Shown here: positions 55,059 to 62,636 of the stretch, piece after piece
Numbering within the stretch: the first letter of the stretch is position 1
Layout of the letters: the number at the start of each line of letters is the position of its first letter
Assembly (NCBI RefSeq): GCF_002262885.1
Contig: NZ_NKYF01000004.1
Coordinates: forward strand, 124,710 to 188,709
From: Pseudonocardia sp. MH-G8
GTDB lineage: Bacteria; Actinomycetota; Actinomycetes; Mycobacteriales; Pseudonocardiaceae
Reading direction: 5' to 3'
Length of the DNA stretch: 64,000 nt
Notes under the pieces: generated by a model
Told to the model about the DNA's origin: nothing
Seen by the model: the letters and a program-made list of their open reading frames with translations, nothing else
Databases searched by the model: none
Translations under genes and position numbers: made by a program

Positions 55059-57599
55059 CGACGCCAGGAGCGGGTGGGCGGGCAGCACCCGCACGGTGTA
55101 GCCGGTCAGGCCGGCGTTCGGCAGCTTGACGACGGTCTCGAAGCGCTCGCCCATCCCGTCGACCTCACCGACGTGCTCCATCGCCGCCGTCACCGCGTCG
55201 GTCAGGTCGTCGGTCTCCCCGACGCGCCCGACCACGGCCTCGACCGTGACGTCGCGCGGGTCGAGCCCGGCGAGCTGCACCGACGCGCGCACCGTCATCG
55301 GCGCCCCCACCTCGGGGGTGTCGGGCAGCCCGGACGCGTCGACGCCGGTGACCTGCACCTGCGGCCAGGACGCGTTGAGCCGCGTGCGGTACGCCGCCAG
55401 TTCGCGGGCCGGGCCGTAGTCCTCGCCCGCGATCCGCGTGGCCGCGCGTGCCGCGGGCGCGTACCAGTCCTCGACGTACTCGCGCACCATCCGCGTGGCC
55501 TGCACCTGCGGACGCAGCGTCGTGAGCGTGTGGCGCACCAGCTCCACCCAGCGCGGCGGCACGCCGTCGACCCGCTCGTAGAACGCAGGCGCCACCTGGG
55601 TGGCGAGCAGCTCGTAGAGGGCGTTGGCCTCGAGGTCGTCGCGGCGGACCGGGTCGACGATGCCGTCGGCGGTGGGGATCGCCCAGCCGTTGGCGCCGTC
55701 GTAGAACTCGTCCCACCAGCCGTCGCGGATCGACAGGTTCAGCCCGCCGTTCAGCGCCGACTTCATCCCGGACGTCCCGCAGGCCTCCAGCGGCCGCAGC
55801 GGGTTGTTGAGCCACACGTCGCAGCCCCAGTACAGGTAGCGGGCCATCGACATGTCGTAGTCGGGCAGGAAGACGATGCGGTGGCGCACGCCCGCGTCGT
55901 CGGCGAACCGGACGATCTCCTGGATCAACGCCTTGCCGCCGTCGTCGGCCGGGTGGCTCTTGCCCGCGACCACGAGCTGCACCGGGCGGTGCGGGTCCAG
56001 CAACAGGTCGCGGAGCCGGTCCTTGTCGCGCAGCATGAGCGTCAGCCGCTTGTAGGTGGGCACGCGGCGCGCGAAGCCGACGGTGAGGATCTCGGGGTCG
56101 AAGACGTGGTCGGTCCACGACAGCTCCGGGGTGGACGCGCCGCGCTGCAGCCAGGCCGCGCGCACGCGGCGGCGCACCTCCGACACCAGCCGCGCACGCA
56201 GCGTCCCGCGCAGCTCCCACAGCATCTCGTCGGAGACGGGCTCGCGGGGCGTGTGGTTCGCGACCGGTCCGGCGTCGCCGAGCAGCGCCGTGACCTCGCG
56301 GGCCTCCCACGTGGCGCCGTGCACCCCGTTGGTGACCGAGCCGATCGGCACCTCGTCGGCATCGAAGCCCTCCCACAGCCCGCCGAACATGCCGCGCGAC
56401 ACCGCGCCGTGCAGCCGGGAGACGCCGTTGGCGCGCTGGGCCAGCCGCAGGCCCATGTGCGCCATGTTGAACATGTTCGGGTTCTCCTCGGCGCCGAGCC
56501 CGAGCACGCGGTCCATCGGCACGCCGGGGAGCAGCTGGCCTGTCTCGATGCGCGCCTCGCTGTCGCTCGACCCGGCGAAGTAGTGGCGCACGAGGTCCAG
56601 CGGGAACCGGTCGATGCCCGCGGGCACCGGTGTGTGCGTGGTGAACACGGTGCCGGCGCGGACCGCGGCCACGGCCTCGTCGAACGAGAGCCCGTCGCGC
56701 TCGTGCAGCTCGCGGATGCGTTCGAGGCCGAGGTAGCCGGCGTGGCCCTCGTTCGTGTGGAAGACCTCGGGCGCCGGGTGCCCGGTGACCGCGCAGAACG
56801 CGCGCACCGCCCGCACCCCGCCGATGCCGACGAGGATCTCCTGCTTGATGCGGTGGTCCTGGTCGCCGCCGTAGAGCCGGTCGGTGACACCGCGCAGGTC
56901 GGGCTCGTTCTCCTCGATGTCGGAGTCGAGCAGCAGCAGCGGCACGCGCCCCGCGGCGGCCTGCCAGACGCGGGCCCGCAGCGTGCGCCCGCCCGGCATG
57001 GCCACATCGACGAGCACCGGTGCGTCGTCGTCGCCCGTGAGCAGCTGCAGCGGCAGGCCCTGCGGGTCGAGCACCGGGTAGGTCTCGAGCTGCCAGCCGT
57101 CCAGCGACAGCGACTGGCGGAAGTACCCCGACCGGTACAGCAGCCCGACCCCGATCAGCGGCACCCCGAGGTCGGAGGCGGCCTTGAGGTGGTCGCCCGC
57201 GAGCACGCCGAGGCCCCCGGAGTAGTTCGGCAGCACCTCGCTGACACCGAACTCCATGGAGAAGTAGCCGACGGCGGCCGGCAGCGACGGGTCCTGCTCG
57301 CGCTCCACCTGGTACCAGCGCGGCTCCTGCAGGTAGCCCTCGAGGTCGTCGGCCAGCTCCCGCACGGTGACGACCGTGTCGGCGTCCTTGGCCAGCTCGG
57401 CCAGCCGCGCCGTGGGGATCTCCCCGAGCAGCCGCACCGGGTCGTGGCCCGAACGCTCCCAGGCGTCCGGCTCGAGCGTCGCGAAGAGGTCCTGTGTGGG
57501 GGTGTGCCACGTCCACCGCAGGTTGGTGGCCAGTTCCTGCAGCGGCGCCAGCGCGGCAGGCAGCTGGGCGCGGACGGTGAACCTGCGGAGTGCCTTCAC
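55023..57599 (-). CDS. glgP: Alpha-glucan (glycogen) phosphorylase
   Basis: 858 residues from the GTG at 57599 (ATG at 57611 possible). GVLAGDHLKAASDLGVPLIGVGLLY, TNEGHAGYLGLERIRELHE, VGFARRVPTYKRLTL and the PLP-site region EACGTSGMKSALNGGLN define the phosphorylase family without the long N-terminal control region. It releases glucose-1-phosphate from alpha-1,4 chains. In mycobacteria it lies head-to-head with glgE; here four other transcription units separate them. Confidence 0.95.
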   Translation of the reverse strand: MKALRRFTVRAQLPAALAPLQELATNLRWTWHTPTQDLFATLEPDAWERSGHDPVRLLGEIPTARLAELAKDADTVVTVRELADDLEGYLQEPRWYQVEREQDPSLPAAVGYFSMEFGVSEVLPNYSGGLGVLAGDHLKAASDLGVPLIGVGLLYRSGYFRQSLSLDGWQLETYPVLDPQGLPLQLLTGDDDAPVLVDVAMPGGRTLRARVWQAAAGRVPLLLLDSDIEENEPDLRGVTDRLYGGDQDHRIKQEILVGIGGVRAVRAFCAVTGHPAPEVFHTNEGHAGYLGLERIRELHERDGLSFDEAVAAVRAGTVFTTHTPVPAGIDRFPLDLVRHYFAGSSDSEARIETGQLLPGVPMDRVLGLGAEENPNMFNMAHMGLRLAQRANGVSRLHGAVSRGMFGGLWEGFDADEVPIGSVTNGVHGATWEAREVTALLGDAGPVANHTPREPVSDEMLWELRGTLRARLVSEVRRRVRAAWLQRGASTPELSWTDHVFDPEILTVGFARRVPTYKRLTLMLRDKDRLRDLLLDPHRPVQLVVAGKSHPADDGGKALIQEIVRFADDAGVRHRIVFLPDYDMSMARYLYWGCDVWLNNPLRPLEACGTSGMKSALNGGLNLSIRDGWWDEFYDGANGWAIPTADGIVDPVRRDDLEANALYELLATQVAPAFYERVDGVPPRWVELVRHTLTTLRPQVQATRMVREYVEDWYAPAARAATRIAGEDYGPARELAAYRTRLNASWPQVQVTGVDASGLPDTPEVGAPMTVRASVQLAGLDPRDVTVEAVVGRVGETDDLTDAVTAAMEHVGEVDGMGERFETVVKLPNAGLTGYTVRVLPAHPLLASSAELAKIVLAG

Positions 57600-57668
57600 C
57601 TTGCAGACCATAGATGAATGGATCCCGGGATCGGTCCAGTGCCGATCACGGGGATTGACGCCCTCCAT

Positions 57669-57692
57669 AACTAGCACTAACTTGGTTGCAGT
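57669..57692 (+). promoter_or_regulatory. Operator-like site before the Rrf2 gene
   Basis: Matches 58210-58233 at 18 of 24 positions, including GGTTGCAGT at the right end. Probable autoregulatory site of the Rrf2 protein. Confidence 0.5.
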
Positions 57693-57715
57693 TCGAGCGA
57701 CCACGAGGAGGGCGA

Positions 57716-58162
57716 GTGGGCCTCAGCAGCCGGAGCGCGGTCGGGATCCACGCGCTCACGAAGCTCGCCCACCAGGGCGAGGGCTCGCTGACGTCCGCGG
57801 AGATCGCCGACAGCCTCGCGAGCAACCCGGTCCTCGTCCGGCGCATCCTCGGATCCCTGCGTGACGCCGGCCTGGTGTGGGCCACCGAGGGGCGCGGCGG
57901 CGGATGGTCCCTCGCCCGAACCCCCCGCGAGATCACGCTCCTGGACGCGTACCGCGCCGTCGAGGCCGGCCCGGTCCTGTCGCGACACGCTCATCCACCC
58001 AGCGACGCGTGCGAGGTCGGGCGCCATATGCAGGCCGTGCTCGAACGCGAGTTCCGGGAGGCGGAGCACGCCCTCGAGGAGCGTCTCGGCCGAACGACCA
58101 TCGCCCACCTGGTCAGGGAGACCGTGGAGCGCGAGCGCGCCATGACCCACCCCGGCAGCTAG
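57716..58162 (+). CDS. Rrf2-family regulator
   Basis: 148 residues from a GTG with GAGGAGGG upstream. N-terminal winged HTH (SAVGIHALTKLAHQGEGSLTSAEIADSLASNPVLVRRIL) and the dimerisation helix DACEVGRHMQAVLEREFREAEHALEERL. Only one Cys is in the region where the Fe-S Rrf2 proteins have three, so it is the non-cluster type (as YwnA). It is likely to repress itself and the MFS gene downstream via the shared sites. Confidence 0.85.
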   Translation: MGLSSRSAVGIHALTKLAHQGEGSLTSAEIADSLASNPVLVRRILGSLRDAGLVWATEGRGGGWSLARTPREITLLDAYRAVEAGPVLSRHAHPPSDACEVGRHMQAVLEREFREAEHALEERLGRTTIAHLVRETVERERAMTHPGS

Positions 58163-58209
58163 TCGGACCGCGACAGGCGCTGCACGCCTGCGCCGCCCAC
58201 CCATACCCA

Positions 58210-58233
58210 AACTGCAACTATATCGGTTGCAGT
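58210..58233 (+). promoter_or_regulatory. Operator of the MFS gene
   Basis: ACTGCAAC-TATATCG-GTTGCAGT is a perfect 8-bp inverted repeat with a 7-nt centre, 15 bp upstream of the MFS ATG and close to AAGGAG (58236-58241). Nearly the same as the site before the Rrf2 gene. Confidence 0.6.
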
Positions 58234-58248
58234 AAAAGGAGAGCTCCG

Positions 58249-59676
58249 ATGACACCCCCGACGGCCACGAGCGGTCTCACGAGATCGGCACCGGCCCTGC
58301 TGGCCGTGCTCCTGCCTGCGATGCTCGCCACGGTCGTCGCCAGCGACATGGTCACCCTCGTGCTCCCGTCGATCGGAGCACGGTTCGAGGCCTCCGAGGC
58401 GGAGCTCGCGTGGGTCGTCACCGGCTTCCTGCTGGCGTTCTCGGTCGGCATCCCCTTCTACGGCCGCATCTGCGACCGCATCGGCTTGCGACACCTCTTC
58501 GCGTTCGCGCTGCTGACCTACGCCGCCGGAAGCATGATCTGCGCCCTCGCCGCAGGCCTGCCCGTGCTCGTGCTCGGCCGGATCGTGATGGGTCTGGGCG
58601 CAGCCGCGATACCCGTTCTCTCGATCGTCGCCGTCACCCGGCTGCTGCCGGCCGACCGCCGCGGCGCGAGCATCGGCGCCCTCTCCGCGGCCGCGGGCGT
58701 CGGCACCGCCGCCGGGCCCGCCATCGGCGGCGGTGTCGGCCAGCTGCTGGGCTGGCCCGCGCTGTTCTGGCTCATGCTCGCGGTCGCGCTCGTCCTGCTC
58801 CCCGCCGCGTGGCGGGTGCTGCCCGACGGGCGCCCGACGGGCGCGGGCCGGTTCGACGTCGCGGGCGGCGTCCTGTTGGGCCTCGGCACCGGACTACTGC
58901 TCCACGGCATCACCCAGGCCCAGGTCGCCGGCATCGCCGCACCCTCGTCGTGGGGGAGCCTCGTGACGGCGGTCGTCGCGCTGGCACTCTTCGGACGACG
59001 CACCGTCCGCGTCGCCCAGCCGTTCGTCCCACCCTCGCTGTTCGCCAACCGGGTCTACCGGACTGCGGTCCTCGTGGCTTTCCTCGCCATGGCCGTCAAC
59101 CTCGGCGCCCTCGTGTTCGTGCCGCTGCTGCTCGTCGACGTCCACGGCCTCACACCGGGCGCCGGCGCCCTCGTCATGATCCCGGCAGGGCTCGCCGTCG
59201 CCGCCTTGTCACCGCTGATCGGCCGCCTCGCCGACCGCGTCGGCACAAGACCGCTGGTACTGGCGGGCGTCGCGACCATGGGGCTGTTCGCCCTGCTCCT
59301 CTCGACCTACGCGGGCAACACGTCGGTGGTCCCCACGGCGATCGGGATCCTCGGGCTGAGCGCGGGGTTCATCCTCGTGCTGACCCCGATCATCAGTGCC
59401 GCGGCGGGTGCACTGCCGGCAGACCAGGTCGGCATCGGCATCGGGGTGCTCCAAGGAGCCCAGTTCCTCGGCGCCGGCGCGGGCCCGGCACTGTTCGGCG
59501 TGGTGGTGAGCGCACGGCTGCAGAGCGGGAGCGGCGCCCTCAACCCCCTGTTCACCGGTCACGGGGGCACTGCCCACTCGGACGCCTTCCTGGCCATGGC
59601 GGTGATCGCCGCCATCGCCCTGCTCGTCGCCTCCCGGATGCGCCCGGCGCCCGTGCCCGCGGGTGACCTGCGGTGA
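58249..59676 (+). CDS. MFS transporter under Rrf2 control
   Basis: 475 residues, about 14 hydrophobic segments. FVGIPFYGRICDRIGLRHLF-like loop and LGRIVMGLGAAAIPVLSIVAVTRLL fit drug-efflux MFS proteins. ATG 7 nt after AAGGAG. The perfect palindrome upstream indicates Rrf2 repression. Substrate unknown. Confidence 0.85.
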   Translation: MTPPTATSGLTRSAPALLAVLLPAMLATVVASDMVTLVLPSIGARFEASEAELAWVVTGFLLAFSVGIPFYGRICDRIGLRHLFAFALLTYAAGSMICALAAGLPVLVLGRIVMGLGAAAIPVLSIVAVTRLLPADRRGASIGALSAAAGVGTAAGPAIGGGVGQLLGWPALFWLMLAVALVLLPAAWRVLPDGRPTGAGRFDVAGGVLLGLGTGLLLHGITQAQVAGIAAPSSWGSLVTAVVALALFGRRTVRVAQPFVPPSLFANRVYRTAVLVAFLAMAVNLGALVFVPLLLVDVHGLTPGAGALVMIPAGLAVAALSPLIGRLADRVGTRPLVLAGVATMGLFALLLSTYAGNTSVVPTAIGILGLSAGFILVLTPIISAAAGALPADQVGIGIGVLQGAQFLGAGAGPALFGVVVSARLQSGSGALNPLFTGHGGTAHSDAFLAMAVIAAIALLVASRMRPAPVPAGDLR

Positions 59677-59686
59677 TTTCGAGCCG

Positions 59687-60511
59687 CTACCGCCCGAGGT
59701 GCCGGGTGAACCAGTCGGCGGCCAGCCGGTCGACCTCCGCAGCTGCCGGCAACTGCGGAGCGGGCTCGATCCCCGGCTCCTCGGCGAGCGCGTGGCCCAT
59801 TCCCGGCACCACCACGAGGTCGGCGGCCACCGACCGGCGCTCGAGCGCGTCCCGAAGGCGCGAGGCGGGCTCCCGGAAGCCCGCCTCGTCGTCCTCGGCG
59901 CCGACAACGAGCCGCGTGGCGGGGCACGCCGCGACCTCGTCGGCCCGCGCCACGAAGTCCATCCGCCTGGCGACCTCGAGCGACGATTCCGACCACGGGT
60001 ACTCCACGCCGAACACGCGCCCCAGCGCCTCGACCGCGGGCCGCAGCTGCACCAGCGGGCTGACCAGCACGGACGCTGCGACGTCCAGCTGCCGATCGGC
60101 GACGACCTGCTGAGCCACCGCGGCACCCAGCGAGCCGCCGAGGAGCCCGACGGGTCCGTCCCCCAGTCCGAGCCGGTCGCGCAGCTCGGCCACCGCAGGC
60201 GCGGACTCCGCCGCCGCCTGCGCGCTGATCGGCCCCTGCAGGTTCAGCACGGCGTCCTCGTAGCCCAGCCGCATGAGCTCGTCGAAGCCGCCCGCGGGCA
60301 GCCGCGACCCGCACAGCGGCAGGCCGAGGTAGATCCGCCAGGCGTCCAGCCCGGCGAGCGGGAGCGCCGCCGCGAAGGCGGCCTCCGTGCACGGCGCGTC
60401 CATCAGGTGCCACGCGACGACGACTGGCGCGTCCGCCCGTCCTCCCGCGGGGGGCACGGCCAGGAACGGGACTCCCGCCGCGGTGCCGGTGATCGCGGTG
60501 CTCGCTGTCAT
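59687..60511 (-). CDS. Alpha/beta hydrolase (dienelactone-hydrolase-like)
   Basis: 274 residues from the ATG at 60511. Nucleophile Ser in GLLGGSLGAAVAQQ, Asp in LVVGAEDDEAGFREP and His in VVPGMGHALAEEP form the triad. Close in layout to DLH-type hydrolases. Divergent from a TetR gene with a shared inverted-repeat operator, so its expression is likely ligand-induced. Converges within 10 bp of the MFS stop. Confidence 0.8.
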   Translation of the reverse strand: MTASTAITGTAAGVPFLAVPPAGGRADAPVVVAWHLMDAPCTEAAFAAALPLAGLDAWRIYLGLPLCGSRLPAGGFDELMRLGYEDAVLNLQGPISAQAAAESAPAVAELRDRLGLGDGPVGLLGGSLGAAVAQQVVADRQLDVAASVLVSPLVQLRPAVEALGRVFGVEYPWSESSLEVARRMDFVARADEVAACPATRLVVGAEDDEAGFREPASRLRDALERRSVAADLVVVPGMGHALAEEPGIEPAPQLPAAAEVDRLAADWFTRHLGR

Positions 60512-60527
60512 GGCTTCCTCCTCTGAA

Positions 60528-60563
60528 CTGTACGCCGTCCAATTTAACTGGACGCTGTACAGT
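60528..60563. promoter_or_regulatory. Operator between the hydrolase and TetR genes
   Basis: CTGTACGCCGTCCA (60528-60541) and TGGACGCTGTACAG (60549-60562) are inverse complements at 12 of 14 positions. TACAGT (60558-60563) is the -10 element for the leaderless TetR gene, 6 nt before the GTG at 60570. Confidence 0.6.
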
Positions 60564-60569
60564 TGGCAA

Positions 60570-61115
60570 GTGCCTCCGACCCGGGGACCCGGCGAGCGCG
60601 CCGGGCTGAGCCGCGACCTCGTCCTCGACGCCGCCACCGGCCTGCTCACCGAGCGCGGGGCGGTCACCATGCGCGCGGTCGCGCAGCGCCTCGGCGTCGC
60701 GCCCAACGCGCTCTACAGCCACGTGGCCGACAAGACCGAGCTGGTGGACGGCGTGCTGGACCGGGTGCTCGCCCAGGTCGAGGCGCCCCGGGCCGGCAGC
60801 GACCCCGTCGCGGCGCTGCACAGGATGATGAGCTCCACCCACGAGGTGCTGCTGCGCCACCCGCAGCTGGTGCCGGCCTTCCTCGCCCGTCAGGGCGCCC
60901 GCGGCCCGAACGCGCAGCACCTGGGCGCGGTGGCGCTGGAGAACCTGGCGGCGGCCGGCGTCACCGGCGCCGCCGCACGCGAGGCGCTACGCGTGCTGAT
61001 CGTCTACGCGATCGGCTTCGCCGCCTTCGACGGCGAGCGCCCCCTTCCCGGCATTGAGCTGCGGGGAACCTTCGAACGCGGCTTGGACTGGCTGCTGACC
61101 GGCATCGTCGGATAG
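60570..61115 (+). CDS. TetR-family regulator
   Basis: 181 residues. HTH MRAVAQRLGVAPNALYSHVADKTELVDGVL; C-terminal part typical of TetR_C_1-like (QLVPAFLARQGARGPNAQHLG). Divergent from the hydrolase; its own promoter lies in the same operator. Confidence 0.83.
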   Translation: MPPTRGPGERAGLSRDLVLDAATGLLTERGAVTMRAVAQRLGVAPNALYSHVADKTELVDGVLDRVLAQVEAPRAGSDPVAALHRMMSSTHEVLLRHPQLVPAFLARQGARGPNAQHLGAVALENLAAAGVTGAAAREALRVLIVYAIGFAAFDGERPLPGIELRGTFERGLDWLLTGIVG

Positions 61116-61144
61116 GCGCCACCGCGCACAGCGGGTGGGGACGG

Positions 61145-61168
61145 CGCACACCGCCCGCACCGTGTGCG
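61145..61168. terminator. Weak stem-loop between convergent genes
   Basis: CGCACAC (61145-61151) with GTGTGCG (61162-61168), 7-bp stem, 10-nt loop, between the TetR and binding-protein genes. Confidence 0.35.
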
Positions 61169-61171
61169 GTG

Positions 61172-62137
61172 TCAGGACCGAGCGGCGGCTATCCGGTCCA
61201 GCACCGACATCGCGGCGAAGCGGTCGAGCCGGAACGACTCCGGGCCCAGTGGCACGACGCGCCCCTCCGCGAACGCCGGCAGCCCGGCCAGCACCGGGTG
61301 GGCGCCGCGGTACTCGGCGATGTCGGGCTCCTCGGCGTTGACGACGTAGAGCGAGGCGTCTCCGAGCTGCCCGACGTTCTCGTGGGCGAGCCGCACGACG
61401 TCGCGACGGTCCCCGCCGCCCGCGCCGGCGCCCGCGCCCGCGCCGACGTCGGCGAGCGTCATCCCGAGCGACTGGAGGAGCTTGCCCTGCGCGGACTCGG
61501 CGGTGAACACGTTCAGCCCCTCCGACGTGACGGTCAGGGCCGCGGCGGGGTGGGTGGTGTCGAGCTGCAGCTCCGCCGCGCGGGCGTCGAACTCGGCCTC
61601 TGCCGCGGCGGCCTGCTGCTCGTGGCCCAGCGCCGCGCCCAGCTCGGTGGCGAGCTCCCCCCACGAGGCGGTGCTGTGGTCGAGGACGATCGTCGGGGCG
61701 ATCCGCGAGAGGCGGGAGTAGACCTCGCCGTCCACGGCGTCCAGGCCGACGGCGCTGCCGACGATCACATCGGGCCGCTGCTCGGCGATGGCCTCGATCG
61801 GCGCCTGCGGCCCGCCCAGCGACACCACCCCGCGCTCCACGGCGGCCGGCGCCCACTGCAGGAAGAAGCCGTTCTCGTCGGCGACGCCGCCGGGCCGGGC
61901 GGTGGCCGAGGCGACCACGGGCGCGTCGAGCCCGAGCAGCGGACCGGTCATCGTGACGCTCGCCGACACGACCCGCTGCACCGTCTCCGGGACCTCGGTC
62001 TCGCCCATGGCGTGGGTGACGGTGCGAGTGGCCGGGGCCGGCGCGGCCCCCTCGGCGGCCTGTCCGCCCCCGCACGCCGTCAGCAGGAGCGCCCCGACGA
62101 CCAGCGCAACCAGGCGCGCAGCAGATCTTCCGTGCAT
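61172..62137 (-). CDS. Iron-siderophore ABC transporter substrate-binding lipoprotein
   Basis: 321 residues. Lipobox LLLTACGGG. TQRVVSASVTMTGPLL, ERGVVSLGGPQAPIEAIAEQRPDVIVGSAV and the paired alpha/beta lobes match the FepB/FecB-like periplasmic-binding family. No permease follows, so the transporter is elsewhere or shared. An IdeR-like box lies 12 bp upstream of the ATG, which supports an iron role. Confidence 0.85.
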   Translation of the reverse strand: MHGRSAARLVALVVGALLLTACGGGQAAEGAAPAPATRTVTHAMGETEVPETVQRVVSASVTMTGPLLGLDAPVVASATARPGGVADENGFFLQWAPAAVERGVVSLGGPQAPIEAIAEQRPDVIVGSAVGLDAVDGEVYSRLSRIAPTIVLDHSTASWGELATELGAALGHEQQAAAAEAEFDARAAELQLDTTHPAAALTVTSEGLNVFTAESAQGKLLQSLGMTLADVGAGAGAGAGGGDRRDVVRLAHENVGQLGDASLYVVNAEEPDIAEYRGAHPVLAGLPAFAEGRVVPLGPESFRLDRFAAMSVLDRIAAARS

Positions 62138-62636
62138 TGCCAGGATGGTTAGGCATGCCTAGCCTGATGTCAATGTGCGCCGCTGTGACGTCGCCCCGAG
62201 CCGACCGACGACGCGGCGCCGTGCCCGGCCACCCCGGCAGGGCGTTGAGGTCGATCTCGGACGGATCATGGGTCGGTGATCGATCTCAGATCGACCCGAT
62301 CACCCTTCGAAGGGCGATCAGCTGGACCTCGGAACGATCTTGACGCCCACGCTCTCGCCGTCGTGGGCCGAGGGGACGCGCGGGGCCCGAACGCGCAGCG
62401 GCTCGGCGTCATCGTCCGGGAGTGCCTGCCGCGACCGGCCTCGACGTGGACGGCGGGCGGGCCCCGAGCTGCGGCGCAGCGTCCACTGGGGGTTGCGCCG
62501 ACTCCTCGCGGGTATGACGGCTACGTCACCCGGGTGACTATCGGGTGAACGGCGGCGCCCCGTTCCCGGCGACCGGCGATCGGGTAGGTAGTTTTGTGAC
62601 TTCCGCGACGGGGTTCTTGCAGCTGGGGGTGTGCCG
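62138..62636. other. Gene-free spacer with a GATC cluster
   Basis: Holds the IdeR-like box at 62149-62167. Eight GATC words occur between 62253 and 62339 (62253, 62264, 62278, 62282, 62289, 62298, 62316, 62336). TCGGACGGATCA occurs at 62257-62268. No gene is supported; the frames crossing it have no credible products. Confidence 0.45.
62149..62167 (-). promoter_or_regulatory. IdeR/DtxR-type iron box
   Basis: TTAGGCATGCCTAGCCTGA fits the 19-bp consensus TTAGGTTAGSCTAACCTAA at 14 of 19 positions by my count. It overlaps the promoter of the binding-protein gene, so repression under iron excess is expected. Confidence 0.6.
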
